Assembly (NCBI RefSeq): GCF_004102745.1
Contig: NZ_RLII01000001.1
Location: 248,001 to 312,000 of the forward strand
From: Acetivibrio mesophilus
Lineage (GTDB): Bacteria > Bacillota > Clostridia > Acetivibrionales > Acetivibrionaceae
Direction: 5' to 3'
DNA: 64,000 nucleotides
In this document: piece by piece, positions 9,915-18,895 of the stretch
Position numbering within the stretch: the stretch's first letter is position 1
How the letters are laid out: every line of letters begins with the position of its first letter
The notes under the pieces: model-generated
What the model saw: only the letters and a program-made list of their open reading frames with translations
Databases searched by the model: none
Told to the model about the DNA's origin: nothing
Program-made: the position numbers and the translations under genes

Positions 9915-10571
9915 ATGAATAAAGAATGGTCGGAAATGAACAAGAGAATGCAGAAGCAACTGAACAAGACAACATTCACAGAGGGAATAAATACACTTTT
10001 GCAGCTTCGGGGACTGCTGATGGAAGAGATTATTTCCTGGAAATATGAGTTGGAGGAAAAAGATTATTACGCTATTCCATTTATAAATGCCGATGGTTAT
10101 CATAGTAAAACGATTGCATATTCCCTGTGGCACATTTTCAGAATTGAGGATATCGTTGTACATACGTTGATTAAAAATGACAGGCAGGTTTTCTTTGAGG
10201 TAAATTATCAGAAGAGAATGAATTCGCCTATTATTACAACAGGAAATGAGCTTTTAAAAGAACAAATTTCCGAATTTTCAAAGTGCCTGTCTCTAGATGT
10301 CTTGTATGAATATATAATTGCCGTTAAAACTTCCACTGACGAATGGCTAAAATTAATTGATTACACCGAGCTTAAAAGGAAGTTTGGTGATGAGGACAAA
10401 CGTAGAATCCATGAACTGAATGTTGTTAGTTCAGATGAAAAAGCAATATGGTTGATTGATTACTGGTGTAATAAGGATGTTAAAGGACTTATTCAAATGC
10501 CTTTATCCAGACACTGGATCATGCATGTTGAGGCAGCAATCCGTATTAAAAATAAGATTAAGCGAAAGTAG
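9915..10571 (+). CDS. DinB-like four-helix protein
   Basis: 218 residues from the ATG at 9915, which is preceded by AAAGGAGG; the in-frame codon at 9840 lacks such a site. The helical make-up and the positions of histidines (SLWHIFRIEDI in the middle, SRHWIMHVEAAIRIKNKI at the C-terminus) match the DinB/YfiT superfamily, whose members often bind a metal through three histidines and may act as thiol-dependent transferases. Assignment rests on motif layout only. It is a single-gene unit between a terminator and the MerR operon promoter. Confidence 0.6.
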   Translation: MNKEWSEMNKRMQKQLNKTTFTEGINTLLQLRGLLMEEIISWKYELEEKDYYAIPFINADGYHSKTIAYSLWHIFRIEDIVVHTLIKNDRQVFFEVNYQKRMNSPIITTGNELLKEQISEFSKCLSLDVLYEYIIAVKTSTDEWLKLIDYTELKRKFGDEDKRRIHELNVVSSDEKAIWLIDYWCNKDVKGLIQMPLSRHWIMHVEAAIRIKNKIKRK

Positions 10572-10697
10572 AATCGGAATGGATAAGACATAAAGCCATC
10601 CCATTTTAAACGATACTGACATGTTTTAGCGAACAGATGCTATAGAAAATAGTTTACAGACGTCAATTTCTATTATGAAAATAATATAAAATAGTAC

Positions 10698-10729
10698 TTG
10701 ACTCTACCCCTTAGGGGAGGTTGTATATT
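10698..10729 (+). promoter_or_regulatory. MerR-type promoter/operator
   Basis: The -35 TTGACT (10698-10703) and -10 TATATT (10724-10729) are separated by 20 bp, longer than the usual 17. The spacer holds the dyad CTACCCC-TTA-GGGGAGG. Overlong spacers with such a dyad are the hallmark of MerR-family control, where the bound regulator untwists the DNA when it binds drug. It lies 31 bp before the merR-type gene, so autoregulation is expected. Confidence 0.85.
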
Positions 10730-10760
10730 ACTCTTATATTAATAGAAAGAGGGGATATAT

Positions 10761-11624
10761 ATGGAGAAAAATGAGCCAAAATACTGCAAAGAAAAAACAC
10801 CGGACACTCTTTATAAAATTGGAATGTTTGCCAATATGAATCATGTCACAATAAAGACCCTTCGATATTATGATGATGAAAATCTTCTAAAACCAAAAGT
10901 TATAGATACAGAGACAAACTACAGATATTATACACTTTCTCAGATGGGAGAGCTGCATCAGATTCTTGCTCTAAAAGAGATGGGGTTTAGGATTGATGAA
11001 ATAAAGGCAGTTCTCAACGGGCGTAGTGAAAAGGATTTGCTAAAGAAGAAAAGAAATCAGCTAATGATGCAAATCGCAGATTTGACCAAACTCCTTGCAA
11101 AAGTTGAGCAGGCATTGGATGCACCGGATAAGGACTTAACTTCACATGTACTGATTAAAAGTCTTCCCGAAGTAATTGTTGCAAGTATGACAAGAAGAAT
11201 TGATTCTTATGATGATCTTTTTGTAATGATGCCACAGATGGGAATGGAGATGGAAAAGCTAGGCTGCGAATGTGCAATGCCGGAATATTGCTTCATAAGC
11301 TATCTAGAACCGGGATATAAGGAGGAACACATTTTAATAGAAGCATGTGAGGCAGTAACAGAGTTAAAAGAGGATACCGATAAAATCAAATTTAAAGTGA
11401 TTCCTGAGGTTCCTTATGCAGCATGTATTTTTCATAAAGGAAGCTATAAAACACTTTCATCGTCTTATGAATCTGTGCTCCGGTATATTGAAGAAAACGG
11501 ATTTGTGATTAATGGCCCGATTCGTGAAAGCCATATCGATGGAGTATGGAATAAAGACAGCGAAGAAGAGTGGTTGACAGAAATCCAAATTCCAGTATGT
11601 AGGGCAGGTGAAGAGAATGAATGA
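10761..11624 (+). CDS. MerR-family drug-responsive regulator with GyrI-like effector domain
   Basis: 287 residues. The N-terminus is a MerR winged helix (YKIGMFANMNHVTIKTLRYY, then LLKPKVIDTETNYRYYTLSQ), followed by a coiled dimerisation helix (about residues 95-120) and a C-terminal effector-binding domain of the GyrI/BmrR kind (about 130-285). The ribosome binding site is AAAGAGGGG. It overlaps the UvrA-like ATPase gene by 8 bp and sits behind a MerR-type promoter, so it most likely turns on both genes when a lipophilic drug binds. BmrR and BltR are the closest named models in organisation. Confidence 0.9.
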   Translation: MEKNEPKYCKEKTPDTLYKIGMFANMNHVTIKTLRYYDDENLLKPKVIDTETNYRYYTLSQMGELHQILALKEMGFRIDEIKAVLNGRSEKDLLKKKRNQLMMQIADLTKLLAKVEQALDAPDKDLTSHVLIKSLPEVIVASMTRRIDSYDDLFVMMPQMGMEMEKLGCECAMPEYCFISYLEPGYKEEHILIEACEAVTELKEDTDKIKFKVIPEVPYAACIFHKGSYKTLSSSYESVLRYIEENGFVINGPIRESHIDGVWNKDSEEEWLTEIQIPVCRAGEENE

Positions 11625-13860
11625 TACGATAGAGATAAAAGGATTGCACCAGAATAATTTAAAGAATATATCACTTTCAATCCCCAAGAATAAAATAGTT
11701 GTATTTACGGGTGTTTCAGGTTCCGGTAAGTCTAGTATTGTATTTGATACAATAGCAGCCGAAAGCCAGAGACAGATGAATGAAACCTATACTGCATGGG
11801 TCAGGGGAAGAATGCCAAAATATGAAAAACCAAAGGTTGATTATATTGACAATCTTTCAGCATCGGTTATTGTCGATCAGTCCAGACTAGGCGGTAATGC
11901 ACGTTCAACAGTTGGTACTATCAGCGATTTATATACAGCGCTAAGAGTTTTATATTCACGCATTGGAACACCCTACGTTGGGACTGCGTCTTATTTTTCA
12001 TTTAATGATCCCAATGGCATGTGCCCAAAATGTTCCGGATTAGGCAATATAACAGATATAGATACTGAGGGATTGGTTGATGCGGATAAATCCTGGAATG
12101 AGGGAATGGTGAAGCTTCCGGCCTATGGTGTCGGCAACTGGTATTGGAAAATATATGTTGAATCCGGGTTGTTTGATTTAGATAAGAAGTTTAAGGATTA
12201 CTCGGAAGAAGAAAGAAATATTCTTTATTATGGTGCAAAAACTCCTGAAGGGGAGCGAGTAAACAAGAAAGTTGAGGGGATTGTTAATCAGCTAAGAAGG
12301 ACTGTATTAATGCGGGATACTTCCACGATTACGGAGGCATCTGTCAAAAGACTATTAAACCTTATTATACAAAAGGAATGCCCTTGCTGCCATGGTAAGA
12401 GACTGAATGAGCATGCTCTTTCCTGCAAGATTAATGGAAAAAACATCTATGAGATGTGTGAATTAGAGTTTACCGGTTTAAGGGAAGAATTACTAAAAAT
12501 TACAGACAAGAGAGCAGTAACAATTGTCGAGGATATGGTGAAGTCTTTAGACAGAATGATAGATATAGGTCTCCCTTATCTTAGTATGAACCGTGAATCG
12601 TCCACTTTATCAGGTGGTGAAGCACAGCGCCTAAAGCTTGTCAGATACATGGGAAGTGCTTTGACCGGGATGACATACATTTTTGACGAACCAAGTACAG
12701 GCATGCACCCAAGAGACGTTCATCGTATGTGTAAATTACTCCGAAGCCTTAGAGATAAAGGAAATACAGTTCTTGTTGTTGAACACGATAAAGATATTAT
12801 TAGTATTGCAGATCATATTATTGATGTGGGGCCTCTTGCAGGAAATAGGGGCGGTGAAATATTATTCGAAGGAAGCTATGAAAATCTTCTTTTATCAGGG
12901 ACACTGACCGGTAATGCAATGAAAGAAATCGTTCCAATAAAGGATAACCCAAGAATTCCTAAAAATTATTTGCCTGTTAGAAATGCAAATTGTCACAACC
13001 TAAAAAATGTATCGGTTGATATTCCGTTAAATGTTCTTACCGTAGTAACAGGAGTGGCTGGTTCCGGTAAAAGTACGCTGATTAGAGATGTATTTGCAAA
13101 GAAATATGCAGAAGATGTCGTAATTGTTGATCAGTCTCCCATAACAGCCACAGGTCGTTCAACACCGGCAACATTCCTAGGATTTTTCGATGATGTAAGA
13201 AAGGTAATGTCAAAGGAAACCGGTCAGGATGCATCGATGTTTTCCTTCAATAGTAAGGGTGGCTGTCCTGTTTGTAAAGGGAAAGGCATTGTAGTTACTG
13301 AGCTTGTATTTATGGATCCTGTTACTACAGTTTGTGAAGAGTGTGAAGGAAATCGTTATAACAAAGAAGTGCTTTCTTTTGAATATCGCGGGAAAAATAT
13401 TATGGAAATACTTGATATGTCTGCTGAAGAGGCTCTAATTTTCTTTAAAGATCAGAAAAAGATTGCAAAGCATTTAAAAGCAATGGTGGAAGTTGGCCTT
13501 GGATATCTTTCCCTGGGACAACCGACCTCTACATTATCAGGAGGAGAACGGCAGCGCTTGAAGCTGGCAAAACACTTGGATGATAAAGGTAGTATTTTTA
13601 TTTTAGATGAGCCCACAACCGGACTTCATGCCTCGGATATTAAGAGTATTATGCTGTTATTTGAACGATTTGTAGATAGGGGAAATACAGTTATTATTAT
13701 TGAGCACAATCAGGATGTAATGAAAAATGCTGATTATATTATCGATATTGGACCGGATGGCGGCAGTAGTGGAGGTGAAATTGTATTTCAGGGAACTGTA
13801 AAGGATATGGTGGAAAACAGTTCAACAATAACCGCCCAATATATCAGAAAATCAATGTAA
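11617..13860 (+). CDS. UvrA-like ABC ATPase (drug-resistance type)
   Basis: 747 residues from the ATG at 11617 (AGGTGAAG upstream); a GTG at 11608 is the alternative. Two ABC modules are complete: Walker A GVSGSGKSS and GVAGSGKST, signatures LSGGEAQRLKL and LSGGERQRLKL, Walker B FDEPSTGMH and LDEPTTGLH. Zinc-type pairs CPKC, CPCC, CPVC and CEEC are present. At about 750 residues it is shorter than repair UvrA (about 940), consistent with a paralogue lacking the UvrB-binding insertion, like Streptomyces DrrC. Such proteins protect against DNA-binding drugs. Coupling to a drug-sensing MerR gene supports resistance rather than housekeeping repair. Confidence 0.88.
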   Translation: MNDTIEIKGLHQNNLKNISLSIPKNKIVVFTGVSGSGKSSIVFDTIAAESQRQMNETYTAWVRGRMPKYEKPKVDYIDNLSASVIVDQSRLGGNARSTVGTISDLYTALRVLYSRIGTPYVGTASYFSFNDPNGMCPKCSGLGNITDIDTEGLVDADKSWNEGMVKLPAYGVGNWYWKIYVESGLFDLDKKFKDYSEEERNILYYGAKTPEGERVNKKVEGIVNQLRRTVLMRDTSTITEASVKRLLNLIIQKECPCCHGKRLNEHALSCKINGKNIYEMCELEFTGLREELLKITDKRAVTIVEDMVKSLDRMIDIGLPYLSMNRESSTLSGGEAQRLKLVRYMGSALTGMTYIFDEPSTGMHPRDVHRMCKLLRSLRDKGNTVLVVEHDKDIISIADHIIDVGPLAGNRGGEILFEGSYENLLLSGTLTGNAMKEIVPIKDNPRIPKNYLPVRNANCHNLKNVSVDIPLNVLTVVTGVAGSGKSTLIRDVFAKKYAEDVVIVDQSPITATGRSTPATFLGFFDDVRKVMSKETGQDASMFSFNSKGGCPVCKGKGIVVTELVFMDPVTTVCEECEGNRYNKEVLSFEYRGKNIMEILDMSAEEALIFFKDQKKIAKHLKAMVEVGLGYLSLGQPTSTLSGGERQRLKLAKHLDDKGSIFILDEPTTGLHASDIKSIMLLFERFVDRGNTVIIIEHNQDVMKNADYIIDIGPDGGSSGGEIVFQGTVKDMVENSSTITAQYIRKSM

Positions 13861-13880
13861 AATTAATTGCAATCAAATTG

Positions 13881-14006
13881 ATGAGTTCGCATAAAGGAGA
13901 AATAGTTTCTGGATATGACAGTAAGATAATGCCGCAAGATAAAATAACCAGAGCCGAAACTGAGGCGATGATAAGAAGAATGCTCAAGAAGTGTGCATTG
14001 ATTTAA
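13881..14006 (+). pseudogene. S-layer-homology domain remnant
   Basis: A 41-codon open stretch ends in a recognisable final part of an SLH repeat (GEIVSGYDSKIMPQDKITRA, then EAMIRRML). It has no matching upstream body, so it is the 3' scrap of a wall-anchored protein. Confidence 0.7.
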
Positions 14007-14354
14007 AAAAATTATAAAAATAAATCATATAATAATACAATGTCAGGACGATGATATCGTTGATCTTGGGTTGGGTGTAGCAAGTGGTAAGTATAATTCA
14101 GCTTATATTGAGGAAGCTTTGCTTAAGTTAGATAGCGCTGAATGATCCTAATATGTAATATATCATAAAGTTCAAAACCTATCAAAAACATATGGAAGAA
14201 AAACGCATCTGTTCTAAACACGACGAGCAGTGCACTATATTCCGTTCTCCATAGACTGGAAAAATCAGAATATTGATTCCGATGAAAATTTTGCCGATGA
14301 AATTATTAGTGATTTTCTGTTTGCGGTTTAGCAATCAAATTATTAGGTTATAGT
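14007..14354 (+). other. Interval of short unassigned coding scraps
   Basis: No intact gene is visible. Two short frames look like 3' ends of lost genes: one ending at 14145 (DDDIVDLGLGVASGKYNSAY and a short tail) and one ending at 14331 (SDENFADEIISDFLFAV). I cannot assign either family. Confidence 0.4.
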
Positions 14355-14774
14355 TTGAGGTGGACAGAAATGTCTTCTTATTTGTTCAGAAGAATGATTT
14401 GTAAATTGCCGGGAGCCGTAATCAAAGTAATTCCAAAGCCTGAGCCCGTTTTGAGAGGAGGCTTCGGAGCAAGAGAAATAATCGGTGAAATCTGCGCATT
14501 TGCGGGATATAAATCGGTACTTCTTGTAACGGATAAAACGCTATTTTCTCTCGGCTATCACGAAAAAATTCTCAACTCGTTGAAAGCAAACAACATCAAA
14601 TGTGCTGTATTTAATAATATTGCATCCGAACCGACTGTTGACATAATCAGCGAAGGCAGAACTACCGCTATAAACTGCTGCGCCGATTGTATCATAGCTC
14701 TTGGAATAGACGAGGATATCGTTCAACACGAGCTGTTTTATAATAAGAGATGGAATAGTATATTAAATGCATGA
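14355..14774 (+). pseudogene. Truncated iron-containing alcohol dehydrogenase
   Basis: The frame encodes the N-terminal Rossmann-like part of the iron-dependent (type III) alcohol dehydrogenase family: VIPKPEPVLRGGFGAREI, then YKSVLLVTDKTLFSLG and CADCIIALG. The family continues at this point with a GGGS motif and three metal-binding histidines, about 280 residues that are absent. Instead, 22 unrelated residues lead to a stop, so a deletion has removed the active site. It is not expected to function. Confidence 0.75.
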
Positions 14775-14882
14775 AAATAACTCAGAAGAACGGTATTACA
14801 GAAAATCTACGGTAATAGCTTGGTCTTGAAAACATCACAAATGCAAAAGTTAATTTTGAAAACCGTGTTAAAGGTCAGGATT

Positions 14883-15179
14883 ATGCAATCAATAAAAGGT
14901 GAAAGCTTTGATAGAAAGAATGAGATAAGAGCCTGCTTTGATTGTGGAACTGTGGATCTTTTCAAAATTAAAGTCAGCAATATAGATTATCTTGGTGCAC
15001 CTATAATGATTACCTGCGATGGCATACACGATTATGTAGGTAGCTTTTGCGTTAGAATATCAAGAGGAATGTTTGCCTTGCTACCAATTAGAAATACCAT
15101 AGTTTATGTTTTACTTGATAAAAAAACAATAGTATCAGTGAACTTTAATAGACAAATACTATCAAAGATTAAGTTTTAG
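14883..15179 (+). CDS. Hypothetical protein
   Basis: 98 residues from the ATG at 14883 (an in-frame codon at 14820 is possible). No family is recognised. The sequence is rich in beta-type residues and has three cysteines (ACFDCGTV and ITCDGIHDY among them). Only a weak AAAGGTC site precedes it. It lies among gene remnants and may itself be a fragment, though the frame is clean. Confidence 0.4.
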   Translation: MQSIKGESFDRKNEIRACFDCGTVDLFKIKVSNIDYLGAPIMITCDGIHDYVGSFCVRISRGMFALLPIRNTIVYVLLDKKTIVSVNFNRQILSKIKF

Positions 15180-15286
15180 TATATAGACCCATTTGATACA
15201 TTTGCTAAATTTGAGCATAATATGGAGTTCAATGTTAAAAACAGTTTTCCAGTTGAAGTAATATTGAGTACTGAGGAGGTAATGAA

Positions 15287-16303
15287 ATGGGATTTCGGTA
15301 TAGAAAAAGTATAAATTTAGGTGGCGGCTTCAGGATTAACATAAGTAAATCAGGAATAGGTTATAGTTGGGGCGTTAAAGGTTATCGAATAACTAAGACT
15401 GCTAAAGGAACTACTCGGAGAACAGCATCTATTCCCGGCACCGGTATTTCTTATGTGAACGAAAGTGGAAAAAACAATGGTGCAAGATCAAACAAAGGAG
15501 TCAATCCTGTTCCACCCCGACAAATACCTGAGATTGATAATAATCATTATGATACTAGAAACATAGTAAACAATGTTGCGAATGCAATGGTGTCTGAAGG
15601 ATTAGAAGATATGCTGGCTATGGCAAGCAGAGCGATTAAATTGAACAAACTCGCAAATATTGGTTTTTGGGTGACTTTTATTTTAGGGTTTGGATTTCCA
15701 GTTTTACTTTTGCTTGCTGCTGCATTTTTACTTCTTAAAATCTTTATTCGCACAAAAGGAACGATTGTTTTGGATTATACTATTGATCCTGATCAGCAAT
15801 CCATTGTTGATGACAGAATGAATCCTATGATAAAAATTGTCGAATGTGCTAAGGTGTGGAGAATAATACAAACAAGCAAAGTAATTGATAGGAAGTATGC
15901 TTCGGGAGCGAGCAATACATTAAATAGAACAGCTTGTAAAGCTACCACAAAAGCTCAGTTTCCATTCAAAGCAAATTTACAAGTGGCATCTTTCAAAACT
16001 GGAAAAGAAACGTTGCTTTTTTTGCCTGACAAATTGATTATACTACAAGGTAGCAAGATAGGTGCACTTAATTATACGGATATTAGGATTTCGTCATATA
16101 CAACTCGTTTTATTGAAAGTGAAGGTGTTCCTAGAGATTCACAAGTGGTTGGACAAACATGGAAATATGTTAACAAGTCCGGTGGCCCTGATAGACGATT
16201 TAAAGATAATAGACAAATACCTATTTGCTTGTATGGTAAACTTGAACTTAGTTCAACATCGGGCTTAAACACAGTAATTATGTATTCTAATCCATCAGTA
16301 TGA
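15287..16303 (+). CDS. DUF4236 membrane protein
   Basis: 338 residues. The N-terminal 55 residues match the DUF4236 pattern (MGFRYRKSINLGGGFRINIS, GYSWGVKGYRITKT, IPGTGISYV). A single strong membrane helix lies at about residues 125-150 (VTFILGFGFPVLLLLAAAFL). The C-terminal 180 residues form an unrecognised, beta-rich cytoplasmic-looking domain. GAGGAGGT lies upstream. The family has no established function; it often occurs in accessory DNA. Confidence 0.85.
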   Translation: MGFRYRKSINLGGGFRINISKSGIGYSWGVKGYRITKTAKGTTRRTASIPGTGISYVNESGKNNGARSNKGVNPVPPRQIPEIDNNHYDTRNIVNNVANAMVSEGLEDMLAMASRAIKLNKLANIGFWVTFILGFGFPVLLLLAAAFLLLKIFIRTKGTIVLDYTIDPDQQSIVDDRMNPMIKIVECAKVWRIIQTSKVIDRKYASGASNTLNRTACKATTKAQFPFKANLQVASFKTGKETLLFLPDKLIILQGSKIGALNYTDIRISSYTTRFIESEGVPRDSQVVGQTWKYVNKSGGPDRRFKDNRQIPICLYGKLELSSTSGLNTVIMYSNPSV

Positions 16304-16429
16304 GTTATAATGATAATAATGACTATATGTCAAGAGGACAGTTCTCTTGCTATTCTGATGTTGTATAATAATACTTGACATAAAGACCTAGATCAAATAG
16401 TCAAAAACAAGAAAAATAGAGGTCAATTA

Positions 16430-16750
16430 TGTCATAAACTGTAAAGAGAGCTACGAGGAAGTATACAAAAAGAATACAAGGTAGAATCTGTAAAGTTTGT
16501 GAAGGGGATAGGGATCACAAAGGTAGCTATAGAATTAGGGGTACCTAAGACTACCTTATTTAGCCTCTTGGAATGAAATGAGAGAGGCAAAAGCGAAAGG
16601 ACTCCATGTCCCAAGCTTTTATTTCAGTGGGTAAAGCGTGAAAAGATAGGCGATTTAGATACGGGTATAGGTACTCAAACACTATATCCTGCAATGACAT
16701 TAGCTATGGAGATTCAGAAATTAAGAGCCGAAAATAAGCTTTGGCATTAG
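16430..16750 (+). mobile_element. Degraded IS3-type transposase OrfA
   Basis: Broken frames spell a helix-turn-helix transposase N-terminus: EYKVESVKFVKGIGITKVAI, VPKTTLFSL, a stop, then WNEMREAKAKGLHVPSFYF in the same region, and a leucine-zipper-like tail LAMEIQKLRAENKLWH. Several stops and shifts make it inactive. No terminal inverted repeats were identified. The 504-bp gap between neighbouring genes holds nothing else I can support. Confidence 0.7.
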
Positions 16751-16807
16751 GTCGGGCTTAAATCGAGCGGCAACAGATGGATTTTTGAGTAAAGAAGGAG
16801 AGTGCTT

Positions 16808-17422
16808 CTAATATAGAAAAGGAATATATCTTTTTGTTCTTTTTTTATATTCTATGTACTTTATGCCATGTATTGAACTTAGGTAATCCTCTTCACAACG
16901 AACTTGAATGTCAAGAAATAATATAAAAACTAAATTAAAGAGAAATACTGTCCAAGTTGGCCAGATTAGCCAGACACCTATATTTAATAAAAACAATCCC
17001 AAATATGTTGGATTTCTAATGTATTTATATAGACCTGTTGTAATCAAGTCTGTTTTTACTTTTTCATCAATTCCTACTCTCCATGAGCTACCCATTTTTA
17101 ATTGAGCATACAAGCAAAATGATAAGCCTGTTACGCCTGTTAAAAAGCCGATTGCGTCGAAGAGTAGGACATTTATAACCCCTATTCTGCTGAACAAGGA
17201 ACCCACCTGGAGCTGGATTGAATGAAAAGCAATTATTAAAACTGCGTATGCCATTAAAATATTCGATAAATGGTTCATATATTTTTGAACATTCGATGTT
17301 GATTTTGCCATAACATTTGGGTCTATGCCAGTCTGCCTTTTTTGGTCTACCTGTTTTATTCTCCATAATCCTAAGTAAAGAAGGTATAATGTGACCACAA
17401 ATATGGTTTCTATAACGTTCAT
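16808..17422 (-). CDS. Isoprenylcysteine carboxyl methyltransferase-family membrane protein
   Basis: 204 residues from the ATG at 17422 (minus strand), which has GGGGG upstream; a TTG 45 bp earlier is less likely. Four to five membrane helices are visible. The C-terminal half has the family signature GLYKYIRNPTYLGLFLLNIG, then RCEEDYLSSIHG and YKKRTKRYIPF. Family members transfer a methyl group from S-adenosylmethionine to lipids or prenyl-cysteines in the membrane; bacterial substrates are mostly unknown. It is convergent with nothing nearby and stands alone. Confidence 0.85.
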   Translation of the reverse strand: MNVIETIFVVTLYLLYLGLWRIKQVDQKRQTGIDPNVMAKSTSNVQKYMNHLSNILMAYAVLIIAFHSIQLQVGSLFSRIGVINVLLFDAIGFLTGVTGLSFCLYAQLKMGSSWRVGIDEKVKTDLITTGLYKYIRNPTYLGLFLLNIGVWLIWPTWTVFLFNLVFILFLDIQVRCEEDYLSSIHGIKYIEYKKRTKRYIPFLY

Positions 17423-17631
17423 AATAAAACCCCCAAGTAAAAGTTTTTCATCATTAAAGCTGTTCAATTTTCATTACATGTATAGGATGTATGTTGAATA
17501 CTTGAACAACTATTCATATGTTGTGTTTTTATTATATGACGGTAAAATAAATATGTCAATAGATATATGAATGATTGTTCATATGAAAATCCCTATAATT
17601 TCCTAGGTTTATGCTGAAAATTGCTTTAGTA

Positions 17632-17739
17632 TCATTTTAATTTTCTTCTCGGTACAGGGACGAAAAATTCTTCCTGTATGATAGATGTATCAAAGCTGAT
17701 GTCTTCCGGTACAGTGGTCTCTATGGAAAGTGCTTTCTG
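17632..17739 (-). pseudogene. Unassigned 3' gene remnant
   Basis: A 35-codon minus-strand frame without a start codon ends in SIIQEEFFVPVPRRKLK. Its composition looks like a real protein C-terminus, but I cannot name the family. Confidence 0.35.
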
Positions 17740-17916
17740 TTAAAATTTGAGTTTTTAATTATGGGAGTTTAAGCTAAAAAAATAGATTACGTATATGTTG
17801 AGGAGATAGGTGACTTGTGCTTGGGATGCGAGTTTGCTAAGGTTTTATTGTCAATTGAAACCAAATAGTTTACAATATTTTTAACGATGCTTGAGCGGAT
17901 GTGGACTGTGGTAGAA

Positions 17917-18026
17917 ATGAGCGTAAGAAATAGAAATAAGCGAACTTTTCTTGCGGCGATTTTTTGAGTTTAGTGTTTATTTTAGCTGGTTGTTCATCGG
18001 AAAATGCGATTGGAATTTTAGTTTGA
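17917..18026 (+). pseudogene. Frameshifted lipoprotein leader
   Basis: An ATG frame (MSVRNRNKRTFLAAIF) stops and is continued one frame away by LVFILAGCSSENAIG. Joined, these make a lipoprotein signal peptide with the lipobox LAGC. Only the first 35 or so residues survive. Nothing else is visible between 17423 and 18099 apart from this and the minus-strand scrap. Confidence 0.55.
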
Positions 18027-18099
18027 TATCTGTAAAATGCAAGGTAGCCTAAGTATCATACGTTGTGACGGTAGTTGTTGATAGGAAGGGGATTAACTA

Positions 18100-18630
18100 A
18101 TGTATATTGAATTAAGCACCGAAAGATTGATATTACGTCCGCTTAGTATTTTAGATTTACAGACAGTAAACGAATATGCGTCAGATGCAGAGAATACGAA
18201 ATATATGATTCATTTTCCGCACAGAAGTATAGAAGAAACACGTAGCTTTTTAGCCAGTGTTAGTGCACAGTGGCAAAAGGAAGAACCATCTTATTATGAA
18301 TTTGCTATTCTTTATGATTCTATACACATTGGAGCGGTGTGCGTATATCTAAATGAGGATAAAACCGAAGGAGAGTTGGGCTGGATTCTCAATAAGAAAT
18401 ATTGGGGAAAGGGATTTGCAACTGAAGCTGCACTTGCAATCAAGGAATTTGCCATGAAGCAGTTAAAAGTAAAGAAACTGGTTGCTCATTGTGATTGTCG
18501 GAATCTTAATTCTGTACATGTCATGGAGAGAATAGGGCTTTCCTTTGATAGTAAAGGCGAGCGGAAGTATCCTGATGAACGGGGGATGGCTCGTGAGTTT
18601 AAATACTCCTGTGTTATAATTGATACGTAA
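18100..18630 (+). CDS. GNAT acetyltransferase, RimJ/RimL type
   Basis: 176 residues. The start is typical of the group (ELSTERLILRPLSILDL). The acetyl-CoA-binding region is GELGWILNKKYWGKGFATEA, and the C-terminal HCDCRNLNSVHVMERIGLS matches the family pattern of N-S-x-x-V-x-E-K-x-G-F. The ribosome binding site is GAAGGGG. Such enzymes acetylate amino termini or small molecules, some of them antibiotics. It is a single gene between remnants. Confidence 0.9.
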   Translation: MYIELSTERLILRPLSILDLQTVNEYASDAENTKYMIHFPHRSIEETRSFLASVSAQWQKEEPSYYEFAILYDSIHIGAVCVYLNEDKTEGELGWILNKKYWGKGFATEAALAIKEFAMKQLKVKKLVAHCDCRNLNSVHVMERIGLSFDSKGERKYPDERGMAREFKYSCVIIDT

Positions 18631-18751
18631 ATTCCAAAGCTCCCCAAAAAATATCGCCCGATGGAACTAGCTCTAATTAATTACGATGAAGTTACAGAAT
18701 TTCCGGGATATTATCATATTAGTCTCTATACATAGCATCCGGCACGATTTC

Positions 18752-18856
18752 ATGATGAATTTATGTATCGACTACTACAACAATAAACGAATTAAGTGCA
18801 AACTAAAAGGACTGAGTCCGGTTGAATACCGAATCCAGTCCTTAGGATCCGCTTAA
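18752..18856 (+). mobile_element. IS3-family transposase OrfB C-terminal remnant
   Basis: The frame reads CIDYYNNKRIKCKLKGLSPV followed by EYRIQSL and a stop, the characteristic end of IS3/IS150-group integrase-type transposases. The rest of the gene is gone. An internal dyad (AAGGACTG at about 18813 and CAGTCCTT at about 18835) followed on the minus strand by TTTTAG could also terminate the convergent surface-protein gene. Confidence 0.75.
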
Positions 18857-18895
18857 TTAAACTGTCGGATATTTGGGTTACACTTTAACGACCAT

